The notes below the pieces were generated by a model. The model was not told the origin of the DNA, did not search any database, and saw only the letters and a program-made list of their open reading frames with translations. The position numbers and the translations under genes are program-made. A stretch of 12,212 nucleotides of DNA, taken from NCBI GenBank assembly GCA_030152505.1, contig JASLJO010000267.1, forward strand, positions 1 through 12,212, in the 5' to 3' direction. Origin of the DNA: Solirubrobacterales bacterium. GTDB lineage: Bacteria > Actinomycetota > Thermoleophilia > Solirubrobacterales > 70-9. Shown in pieces: positions 1 through 6,800 of this stretch; position 1 is the stretch's first letter; the number at the start of each line of letters is the position of its first letter.

Positions 1-475
1 TGATCTTGCGTTCGAGCGTGCGTTCCGGATTGGAGATGCAGAGGTTGCGAACCAGCTGTTGGGTGATCGTCGAGCCGCCCTCCACCGTCCTGCCGGCTTC
101 CAGGTTCTTCAACGCGGCGCGGACGATGCCCTCGGGGTCGACGCCGCCGTGTTCGTAGAAGCGCTGGTCCTCGATTGCCACGGTGGCGCGCTGGAGGCTT
201 TTGGGGATGCGGTTGATCGAGACCGGCGCCCGCGCTTCTTCGGACTCGACCACGCCCAACCTGGTGCCGTCAGCGGCGTAGAGGGTCGAGTTGCCGCCCT
301 TGTCGATCGGCCTGCAGGCGGCGAGTGAGGGCGCCTTGGCGGCGACGTCGAGTACCCACGAGACGACGCCGACAGCGCCGATCGCCAGCAGGGCAGCGAC
401 GCCCAGGCCGACGAGGAGAAGCTTGCCGCCGGCTCCACCCCGGTGCCGCTGCCGACGACGGTTGCGCTGCGTCAT
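1..475 (-). CDS. Class A penicillin-binding protein, glycosyltransferase 51 part (3' end cut by window)
   Basis: This is the N-terminal 158 residues of a bifunctional peptidoglycan synthase. Family members polymerise lipid II with the GT51 domain and crosslink with a C-terminal transpeptidase domain, which would lie beyond the window edge. Seen directly: a very basic cytoplasmic start (residues 4-12, mostly R/H/Q), one membrane anchor at about 18-42, then the GT51 domain with EDQRFYEHGG at 102-111 (Glu102 is the expected catalytic acid of motif 1) and GGSTITQQLVRN at 133-144 (motif 2). The ATG at 475-473 is the natural start because it places the basic tail just before the anchor; no strong Shine-Dalgarno is visible. 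It lies 39 bases downstream of the MscS-like gene on the same strand, so cotranscription is plausible. A monofunctional transglycosylase is possible, but the long basic tail favours the bifunctional form. Confidence 0.93.
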   Translation of the reverse strand, partial: MTQRNRRRQRHRGGAGGKLLLVGLGVAALLAIGAVGVVSWVLDVAAKAPSLAACRPIDKGGNSTLYAADGTRLGVVESEEARAPVSINRIPKSLQRATVAIEDQRFYEHGGVDPEGIVRAALKNLEAGRTVEGGSTITQQLVRNLCISNPERTLERKI

Positions 476-514
476 CGCCTGAGGGTATCCGCCGTCCGGC
501 CTTGCCCAGGGCGG

Positions 515-931
515 TCAGCCCTGCGTGTCGGCGGTCGAGAGGTTGTGGACCACGCCCTCGACCAGGAGCTGGTTGGGGATCACCACGGCGGTGCCGTCGC
601 CGGGGTCGACGTAGGTGTAGGAGAGGGTGATGTCGACGACGCGGCCGTCGACTTCCTCGAAGGCGATCCGGTCGCCGATGCGAAAGGGCTGGGCGACGGC
701 AAGCATCACGCCGGCGACGAGGTTGGCGATCGTGTGCTGGGCGGCGAAGCCGATGATCGCCGCCAGCACTGCGGTCGAGGCGAGGATCGCCGTGGCGAGC
801 CGCTGCAGCTCGGTGAACTGGGCGATCGCGATGCCCGCCAGGACGACGAGGACGATCAGGACGAGCAGCCGGCGCAGGAAGCGCAGGCGGGTCTTTCGGG
901 ACCGCGAGACATGTGAGACTGGCGGCGTCAT
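515..931 (-). CDS. Small MscS-family mechanosensitive channel domain protein
   Basis: A short MscS-type protein (138 aa from ATG 931; 141 aa from TTG 940), about half the length of E. coli MscS. Seen: a basic N-terminus, a hydrophobic helix at about 20-38, the Ala/Gly-rich pore-lining helix at about 46-81 (AAIIGFAAQHTIANLVAGVM region), then the start of the beta domain with FRIGDRI at 83-89, a D-G-R-V-V-D-I segment and the VVIPN motif at 116-120. This is the family's most conserved core. The first two sensor helices and the C-terminal alpha/beta vestibule are missing, as in minimal MscS-like proteins of actinobacteria. The likely role is an osmotic release valve in the cytoplasmic membrane. 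The start is uncertain: no clear Shine-Dalgarno precedes either candidate, and the reading frame stays open further upstream without a standard start. The next gene on this strand is the penicillin-binding protein. Confidence 0.85.
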   Translation of the reverse strand: MTPPVSHVSRSRKTRLRFLRRLLVLIVLVVLAGIAIAQFTELQRLATAILASTAVLAAIIGFAAQHTIANLVAGVMLAVAQPFRIGDRIAFEEVDGRVVDITLSYTYVDPGDGTAVVIPNQLLVEGVVHNLSTADTQG

Positions 932-953
932 GGACGGCAACTTAGCTGTAGGA

Positions 954-1018
954 GGCCCCGGGGATCGCTCTGACGGAGCGAACAGCGTGGAGGCTCCTTT
1001 GAAGCGATCCCCGGGGCC
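954..1018. repeat. 16-bp perfect inverted repeat enclosing the CPBP ribosome binding site and start
   Basis: The left arm GGCCCCGGGGATCGCT (954-969) and the right arm AGCGATCCCCGGGGCC (1003-1018) are perfect reverse complements separated by 33 bases. The loop contains GGAG (975-978), the GTG start (987) and a smaller CGCTC/GAGCG pair (966-970 with 976-980). Each arm also carries the self-palindrome CCCCGGGG. It could act as an RNA hairpin that gates translation, as a DNA operator shared by the divergent genes, or be a REP-like element. The sequence alone does not decide between these. Confidence 0.75.
975..978 (+). promoter_or_regulatory. Shine-Dalgarno deciding the CPBP start
   Basis: GGAG with 8 bases to GTG 987. 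It is the only good Shine-Dalgarno match ahead of the candidate starts (ATG 930, GTG 987). Confidence 0.55.
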
Positions 1019-1679
1019 CTTCCCCTACGCGACCTGGGGTCCACAGCTCGCCATCGGTGGATTGTTCATCGCTCTCGGCGCCGGGATCCTCATGGGCATC
1101 CCCGCGGTGATCATCGACAATCCGACCAACGGGGACCTCAGCAGCGCCGCCAACGCGGTCGTCCAGCTGGCGACGGCGCTCGGCTTCCTGCTGGTGCCGA
1201 TCGTCATCGCCGGCCGCTGGGGGGAGGCCTCGGTCGGGCTGGCGCTGCAGCGGCTCGGCGTACGCGGCTTTCGCCCGGGGGCGCTGAAGTGGATGCTGGC
1301 GGCGATCGGCGCCTACCTCGTCTTCGCCGCGCTTTATGCCGGCATCTTCGGCTCGCCCCACCAGGAAGACATCGCCGAATCGTTCGGCGCCCTGCCCTTG
1401 CAGATCCTCCTGATCGTGATCGCGGCGCCGATCAGCGAGGAGGTCTGCTTTCGCGGCTTGGTCTTCGGCGGCCTGCGCACGCGGCTGCCGCGACTGGCTG
1501 CCGCGCTCGTGAGCGCCCTGATCTTCGGCGGCCTGCACGCCCTCACCGGCATCACCGCCGTGCCGCCGCTGATCTTCTTCGGCTTCGTCCTCGCCCTGCT
1601 CTACGAGCGGACGGGCTCGATCGTGCCCGGCATTCTTCTCCACATGCTGAACAACTCTGTTGCCCTGATCGGGCAGTGA
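987..1679 (+). CDS. CPBP-family intramembrane metalloprotease (CAAX protease/bacteriocin-processing type)
   Basis: A polytopic membrane protein of 230 aa with the CPBP (Abi, PF02517-type) signature: SEEVCFRG at 150-157 (the paired Glu of motif 1), FGGLHAL at 180-186 (motif 2 His), and HMLNNS at 219-224 (motif 4 H-x-x-x-N). These residues form the proposed metal/catalytic site of glutamate-type intramembrane proteases. Hydrophobic segments lie at about 20-43, 58-76, 102-122, 136-150, 170-186, 192-206 and 212-229. The substrate is unknown; family members process prenylated or peptide substrates, or confer bacteriocin immunity. I chose GTG 987 because GGAG (975-978) stands 8 bases upstream. An in-frame ATG at 930 would add 19 residues, but it has no Shine-Dalgarno and shares a CATG with the divergent MscS-like start. 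The gene appears monocistronic, with no following gene on this strand for 270 bases. Confidence 0.88.
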   Translation: MEAPLKRSPGPFPYATWGPQLAIGGLFIALGAGILMGIPAVIIDNPTNGDLSSAANAVVQLATALGFLLVPIVIAGRWGEASVGLALQRLGVRGFRPGALKWMLAAIGAYLVFAALYAGIFGSPHQEDIAESFGALPLQILLIVIAAPISEEVCFRGLVFGGLRTRLPRLAAALVSALIFGGLHALTGITAVPPLIFFGFVLALLYERTGSIVPGILLHMLNNSVALIGQ

Positions 1680-1951
1680 TGGGTCTCAGCAAAGAAACGG
1701 CCCGCGCAAGCGGGCCGGATCCGGGTGAAGGGCCATTCGGCCCAAGCGCCTGATAACAACACAAAGGCTACCAGCGTCTTAGGTACGAAGGCCGGTCGCA
1801 AGACGGGCACCACTCCGTAGACCGTAATCGAGAAAATCCCCATTTCAAGCCATGTTTAACTCTTTTACAGACAATTGACTGAGTAGTGACAGAGTCATTT
1901 GAGAGTTGTGACAAACCGAGTGGCCGGGGCATCCGCAAGAATGCCGATCCG
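1680..1951. other. Intergenic region between the CPBP and L,D-transpeptidase genes
   Basis: No protein-coding gene is supported here. The left part has the minus-strand terminator hairpin and a second stem. The centre (about 1766-1828) is GC-rich with several short pairings: GGC-ACC with GGT-GCC around 1767-1792, GTC-GCAA-GAC with a tetraloop near 1796-1805, and CGGTC with GACCG around it. The right part (about 1830-1920) is AT-rich and probably holds the promoter of the next gene. TTGACT at 1875-1880 is a reasonable -35, but I see no convincing -10 at 16-18 bases. Confidence 0.4.
1691..1717 (-). terminator. Rho-independent terminator-like hairpin, T-run on the minus strand
   Basis: The stem CGGCCCGC (1698-1705) / GCGGGCCG (1710-1717) has a GCAA loop. 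Read on the minus strand the stem is followed by TTTCTTT (complement of 1691-1697), a classic intrinsic terminator. On the plus strand no T-run follows, so it is a poor terminator for the CPBP gene. A second stem, GGGCC/GGCCC (1730-1734 with 1739-1743), lies just to the right. No leftward gene is seen upstream of this terminator, which raises the possibility of a small leftward transcript. Confidence 0.55.
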
Positions 1952-2944
1952 ATGAATCGCCGACTCGTCCGCGTGCTGGTCTTTCTTGCCTTATTGGCCT
2001 TGGCGCTTCCGGCTGCCGCCTCGGCAAAGCGGTCGCCCGGCGAAGGCCAGACCGGATCGGGCAAGGCGACGCCGTCGCCCGAAAAAGCGACGGTGAAGAT
2101 CAGCGTCGGGCACCTGCGCGGCGGCCGTGCTCCGATCTACGGCACCGTGCCCGTCCACGGCACGGTCGAGCCTTTCGTGCCCGGCCAGCGTGTCGAGGTC
2201 ACCTTCTACGTCGACGCACACAAGCTGTTCACCCGCAGAGTGCACGTCCGCCCCGGCAGCGGCGACGCCGGCGTCTTCAAGGCGTCGATCCTGGTCCGCG
2301 AGGCCGGCAGGTACGCGGTCGGCGCTCACCTGCCCGCCGCTGGCTCGCTGCGCGGCGACAGCACCGCGCGCAAGAGCTGGAAGGTCAGCTTTCCCGCTCT
2401 GCACCAGGGCCAGTGCGGCAAGGTCGTCGTCGGCTTCAAGAAGGCGATGCGGAAGATGGGCTACATCGCCAACAGCGGCCGCTGCTTCGGCGGCAAGACG
2501 GGGCGGGGCGTGCTCGCCTACCGCAAAGTCAACGACATGAGCCGCAGCTCGCGCGCCGGCAAGGGCCTGGTGAAGCGGGTCTTTGCCGGCAGGGGCGAAT
2601 ACAGAGTGCGCCACCCGAACGCCGGCGAACACCTCGAGGCGCCGCTCTCCAAGCAGGTCCTGGTCTTCGCCAAAGGGGACAAGCCGTTCGCCGTCTACCC
2701 GGTCTCCTCCGGCAAGTCCTCGACGCCGACGGTCACCGGCCACTTCACCTTCATCCGCCAGGAACCCGGCTACAACTCGCACGGCATGTACTACTCGTTC
2801 TACTTCTACGGTGGCTACGCCGTGCATGGCTACGAATCGGTGCCCGACTACCCCGCCAGCCATGGCTGCATCCGCACCTTCATCGCCGACCAGCCCGAGA
2901 TCTACGACCGGATCAACTTCGGCGAGAGCATCTTCGTCTTCTGA
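1952..2944 (+). CDS. Secreted L,D-transpeptidase with Ig-like and peptidoglycan-binding-like regions
   Basis: A 330-aa exported enzyme. L,D-transpeptidases (YkuD fold) make 3-3 peptidoglycan crosslinks or attach proteins to the wall through a catalytic Cys. Seen in order: signal peptide (basic MNRR, hydrophobic 5-20, ASA/K cleavage near 25); a Pro/Gly/Lys-rich linker; a beta-rich Ig-like region at about 46-147; a peptidoglycan-binding-1-like region at about 155-211 (FKKAMRKMGYI, then a G-R-x-V-L-A-Y-R-K segment); and the YkuD domain at about 232-330. The catalytic motif is His292-Gly, then SHGCIR with His304 and Cys306, and the protein ends soon after, as usual. The ATG at 1952 is chosen because the signal peptide begins there; GTG 1886 would bury it behind 22 residues. 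The Shine-Dalgarno is weak. Two extra cysteines (155 and 178) bracket the binding-like region and may pair. Confidence 0.92.
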   Translation: MNRRLVRVLVFLALLALALPAAASAKRSPGEGQTGSGKATPSPEKATVKISVGHLRGGRAPIYGTVPVHGTVEPFVPGQRVEVTFYVDAHKLFTRRVHVRPGSGDAGVFKASILVREAGRYAVGAHLPAAGSLRGDSTARKSWKVSFPALHQGQCGKVVVGFKKAMRKMGYIANSGRCFGGKTGRGVLAYRKVNDMSRSSRAGKGLVKRVFAGRGEYRVRHPNAGEHLEAPLSKQVLVFAKGDKPFAVYPVSSGKSSTPTVTGHFTFIRQEPGYNSHGMYYSFYFYGGYAVHGYESVPDYPASHGCIRTFIADQPEIYDRINFGESIFVF

Positions 2945-3039
2945 GCGTGTGTGACGCTGCGCATATCGGCGTCCTCGGTCGCTCGCGTGCAGAGCACGCC
3001 ACGCTCCCTGCGTCCTTGATCTGCTTGGTCACACCCGCT
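2944..3039. repeat. Nested inverted repeats in the pyrE leader
   Basis: The outer arms AGCGTGTGTGAC (2944-2955) and GTCACACCCGCT (3028-3039) pair at 11 of 12 positions, and the right arm ends 5 bases before the pyrE start. Inside are GACGC/GCGTC (2953-2957 with 2969-2973, sharing three bases with the outer arm) and a tight GCGTGC-AGA-GCACGC hairpin (2985-2999). No T-run follows any stem, so these are not classic terminators. As RNA it would be a multibranched leader placed right against the start codon. It could regulate pyrE or be a dispersed palindromic element. Confidence 0.6.
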
Positions 3040-3044
3040 CAGCC

Positions 3045-3611
3045 GTGACCGACCTCGAGGCCGCAAAGCGCACCCTGCTCGCGGAGCTCCGCGAGCACTC
3101 GCTGGTGATCGGCGAGGTTACGCTTGCCAGTGGGGCGACGGCGCAGTACTACGTCGACGCGCGGCGGGCGCTGTTGCGACCGGCCGGGTTCCGCGCCGCC
3201 GGCGAGCTGCTCGCCGCCGCTGCGGTCGAGGCCGGGGCGCGGGCCGTGGGCGGCCCGGCGACCGCCGCGATCCCGCCCAGTTGCGCCGCCCTCGCCGTTC
3301 CGGCCGGCGAGGAGCTCGTCGGCTTCTTCGTCCGCGGCGAGCGCAAGGCCCATGGCCTGCAGCGCTGGGTCGAGGGGCCGGTCGAGGAGGGCGACAGGGT
3401 GCTCGTGGTCGAGGACACCGTCACCACCGGCGGCTCTACCGTAAGGGCGATCGAGAGGATCAGGGAGCAGGGCCTCGAGCCCTTCTCGTTTATCGTGTTC
3501 TTCTATCGCATCGCCGGTGGCGGCGTGGGGATCGAAGCGGCCGCGAATGCCCCGTACCGGGCCCTCGTCACGATCGACGAGATCCACCCGGATCGCCCGG
3601 ACCGGGCCTGA
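3045..3611 (+). CDS. pyrE: Orotate phosphoribosyltransferase
   Basis: A 188-aa cytosolic enzyme of de novo pyrimidine synthesis that converts orotate and PRPP to OMP and pyrophosphate. Seen: the N-terminal substrate region with a G-E-V-T-L-A-S-G segment (residues 23-30) followed by YYVDARRALL (35-44), typical of PyrE; the flexible-loop FVRGERKAHG near 94-103; and the PRPP-binding motif VLVVEDTVTTGGST at 119-132. The length is about normal. It starts with GTG 3045; no clear Shine-Dalgarno precedes it, and the space just upstream is occupied by an inverted repeat. The preceding gene is unrelated (wall transpeptidase) and no other pyr gene is in view, so pyrE stands alone here and may have its own control. 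The sequence after the stop has no obvious intrinsic terminator. Confidence 0.95.
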   Translation: MTDLEAAKRTLLAELREHSLVIGEVTLASGATAQYYVDARRALLRPAGFRAAGELLAAAAVEAGARAVGGPATAAIPPSCAALAVPAGEELVGFFVRGERKAHGLQRWVEGPVEEGDRVLVVEDTVTTGGSTVRAIERIREQGLEPFSFIVFFYRIAGGGVGIEAAANAPYRALVTIDEIHPDRPDRA

Positions 3612-3657
3612 CCCGCCGTCCGGCTCTTCGCCGCCATCTACCCTCGGGGTACCCATT

Positions 3658-3671
3658 GCTTGATGCTTGAT
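3658..3671. repeat. Tandem 7-mer, two copies of GCTTGAT
   Basis: Two adjoining perfect copies of GCTTGAT, 57-70 bases upstream of the -35 of the next promoter. It could be part of an activator or repressor site, or chance. Confidence 0.35.
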
Positions 3672-3727
3672 TTGCAGAGCTTTTGCTGCTGCGCGCAACA
3701 ACTCCCTTTCTTACAAAAACATCTCTC

Positions 3728-3756
3728 TTGACTTTATAAAGGTCTCTGTTTACAGT
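3728..3756 (+). promoter_or_regulatory. Sigma-70-type promoter for the giant surface-protein operon
   Basis: TTGACT (3728-3733), 17-base spacer, TACAGT (3751-3756), in a locally AT-rich stretch that stands out from the GC-rich surroundings. Transcription would start near 3763, giving a leader of about 105 bases before the GTG at 3868. The rest of the 3612-3867 gap holds the tandem 7-mer, a TACCC/GGGTA mini-hairpin (3639-3651) and a purine-rich stretch before the start. Confidence 0.6.
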
Positions 3757-3853
3757 TTCGCCACGCTCGTTTAGACGGGCAGGAAGCACCACAGGGAAAA
3801 CCGGAGCCCAGAGGTCGCCCAGGGAAGCGGCCGGCAGAGGGGCTCGAAGGGAC

Positions 3854-3859
3854 AAGGAG
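3854..3859 (+). promoter_or_regulatory. Strong Shine-Dalgarno of the 1202-aa gene
   Basis: AAGGAG with 8 bases to GTG 3868. It fixes the start of the large gene at a non-ATG codon. Confidence 0.75.
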
Positions 3860-3867
3860 AGAGCTAC

Positions 3868-6800
3868 GTGAGAAGCCACCCGAAGGCATCGTCGCTGGGA
3901 TCGAACCTGGGCCGGGGCAAGAGCCGCCGCCCGTTCCGTCGTTCCGGCGCGCTCGCCGCCCTGCTCGTGGCTCTGACGGCGGCAGCATGCCTTCTTCCGG
4001 TCTCGGCCTCCGCGGTCGAACTGCGCACGGTGACCGAATCCTTCGGCCCCGACGGCACCTCGGGCTCCACCTTCGGCTTCCCCGGCGCCCTGGGCTTCGA
4101 CCAGGGCAACAAGCATCTGTACGCCCTCGAAGGGGGGGAAATCCACGGTTTCGATGCCTCCACCGCTGGCTCCCACACCCCGCTCGGCGGCAACTTCCCC
4201 CTGAGCACCGGATTCGCCGGCGAATTCAACGGCATCGCCGCCGATCCGACCTCGCACCATTTCTACTACGCGACCCCAGAAGAAAACACGCTCTACGGCT
4301 ATGACCAAAGCGGCGCGGCGCTCAGCGGCTTCCCGATAGGGGGACAGAACTACTCCTGCGGCACCGCCGTGGACTCCTCGGGCAACGTCTACGTCGCCGA
4401 GGCAAACGAAGGCACGGTCAGGGAGTACAGCCCCGCCGGGGCCCTGGTCGAAACCCACACGATCGGCGGCGAACCCTGCCATCTGGCCTTCGACTCCGAA
4501 GACAACCTCTACGTCGGCAACTACTACGGCGCGACCAAGAAGTACACAGCCTCGAGCGGCTACACGTCCTCGACCACGATCGACCCCGAATTCACCTCGG
4601 CGATGACGGTCGACAAAGCCACCGGCGAAGTCTTCGTCATCCACTACAACTACATCCAGGTCTGGGACACCGAAGGGGAATTCCTCTACGAACTGAAGGG
4701 CGAACCCTTCGGCAGGGAATTCAGCGCCATCGCCGTCAATGAAGCGACCGAAGAGCTCTACGTCTCCGACTACGGCCACGCCCAGATCGACGTCTACAGC
4801 AAACCGGCCTCGCTGCCCAAACTGAGCACCGAAGGGGCGGACGGGGTCAGCGCGACGGGAGCGACCGTCCACGGCACGATAAATCCGAAGGAAGAACCTG
4901 TCGAAGACTGCCACTTCGAGGTCATCCCGGCTGCGCAGTTCAACGCGACGAAATACGCAAACGTCACCGCGGCGCAGGAATTCCCCTGCGTGCCGGCCGC
5001 CGGCTCGATCCCCGTCGATGCCAACCCCCACCCGGTCAGCGCCAGCGTCACCGGTCTCAGCCCCGCGACGCTCTACCACTACCGCCTCGTCGCCACCAAC
5101 CCGATCGGCGAAGCCGAAGGGAACGACAGAACCTTCACCACCGGCCCGGTTGCGCCGCTGCTCGAAGGACAGTCGGCCGAAGCGGTCGGCACGACCGAGG
5201 CGACGGTGGCGGCCAGGATCAACCCGAAGGGCGGCCAGACCACCTACCACGTCGAGTACGGCACGACCAATGCCTATGGGCAGACCACCCCGGAGAGCGC
5301 CCCGTTCGGTTTCCCGACCGACAACAGCAAACACCCCGTCAGCGTCCACATAGGCGGTCTGCAACCCGGCACCGCCTACCACTTCCGCTTCGTCGCCACC
5401 AACGAAGCCGGTGGGGGCGAAGGCGCCGACACGACCTTCGCTACCTACCTGGCGACGAGTCCGACCTTCGCCCCCTGCCCCAACGATCAGTTCCGCACCG
5501 GCCTCGGCGCGCACTTGCCCGACTGCCGTGCCTACGAGCAGGCGACGCCGACCGACAAGCACGGCTCGAACGCCCAGGGCTCGATCGGTTCGAACGTGGC
5601 TTCGGCCTCGGGCAACCACCTCACCTTCTTCGCCAACGGCGGCCTACCGACCACGGGCGGCCTCTCCTCCCTGGTCCCCTTCATCGCGTCCCGCGGGCCC
5701 GCCGGCTGGAGCACCGACGGCCTCCTGCCGCCCACCCAGCCCGGTCGGATCGGGGAGGTGCTCGGCTCGGACGACGATCTCTCCGTCTTCCTCGTCAGCG
5801 GGGACGGGCCAGGCAATGTCGGTACCGGGCTCTACCTGCGTGACAGTGACACGGCCGCCTTCCAGCCTGGTCCTGTCGGTTCCCAAGTATTCGTCTCGCC
5901 GAGGCTCGGGGGTTTCGCCGACGACACCTCCCACTACATCTTCACGGTCATAGACCAACTGCTTCCCAGCGCCGCGCCGGGGAAGCCGAACCTCTACGAC
6001 GTCGACCACGGCGCGCTCACCCTCGTCGACCGCATTCCCAGCGGGTTGGCGACGAGCTGCGACGACGAATCCGGCCCCACTTGTGTCGTTCCGCCAGAGG
6101 GCACCGAACGAGGGCCTCTGCCCAGTATCTCCCGCGATGGCTCGCGCGTGGTATTCGGCACGGGCCCCTCGAGTGGGGGCCAGATCTACCTGCGCGAAGA
6201 CGGCGCCAGGACGACTCGGATCTCGGCCTCGCAGCGCACGACGCCCGACCCCAACGGCCAGAGGCCAACCGTTCTCTACAGCGTCACCGCGGACGGCTCC
6301 AAAGCCTTCTTCACCAGCTGCGAGAAGCTGACTGACGATTCGACCGCAGTCTCCAACGGTGAAAACAAATGCGATGAGCGTGAACCCTTCAAACAGGGCA
6401 ACGATCTCTACTCCTATGACGCAGAATCGGGCGAGCTGACCGATCTCACCGTCGACACCAACGCCGGCGATCTGCTTGGCGCGGGCGTCGAACGCGTTCT
6501 CGGAGTCTCCACCGACGGCTCCTACGTCTACTTCGTCGCCCGTGGGGGGCTTGCACCGGGGGCCACATCGCATAACTGCCGCGGCATTGCAGACCCCTAC
6601 TGCAACCTCTACGTCTACCACGACGGGGTCACGACGTTTATTTCGAAACTGCGCACAGATGATCACGGCGCCGGGACGGATCCAGACGGCGTTCGTGTAG
6701 CAGCCGATGGCAGCGTCCTGCTCTTCCGCTCCTATCTGAGCCTCACCGGCTTCGACACCACCGGTTCCTGTGGAGGTGGCGCTTGCGCGCAGTTCTACCG

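Noticed and set aside
942..1643. Minus-strand open frame (233 codons) opposite the CPBP gene
   Set aside because: Low-complexity D/E/R/Q-rich antisense translation, while the plus frame has all CPBP motifs.
1745..1850. Known c-di-GMP-I or c-di-AMP riboswitch
   Set aside because: Some stems resemble GEMM in outline, but the conserved GCAAACC and GCAAAGCC elements are absent, and the c-di-AMP consensus does not fit either.
1886..1951. GTG 1886 as the L,D-transpeptidase start
   Set aside because: It would place 22 polar residues before a clear signal peptide and has no Shine-Dalgarno; ATG 1952 fits better.
2985..2999. GCGTGC-AGA-GCACGC hairpin as an intrinsic terminator of the L,D-transpeptidase gene
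   Set aside because: The stem is good but no T-run follows on either strand.
3639..3651. TACCC-TCG-GGGTA hairpin as the pyrE terminator
   Set aside because: Only five base pairs and no T-run after it.
3568..5619. Long open frame on the minus strand (683 codons)
   Set aside because: It lies opposite pyrE and the 1202-aa gene, has no recognisable domain, and its composition (V/G/R/D-rich) is what antisense reading of GC-rich genes gives.
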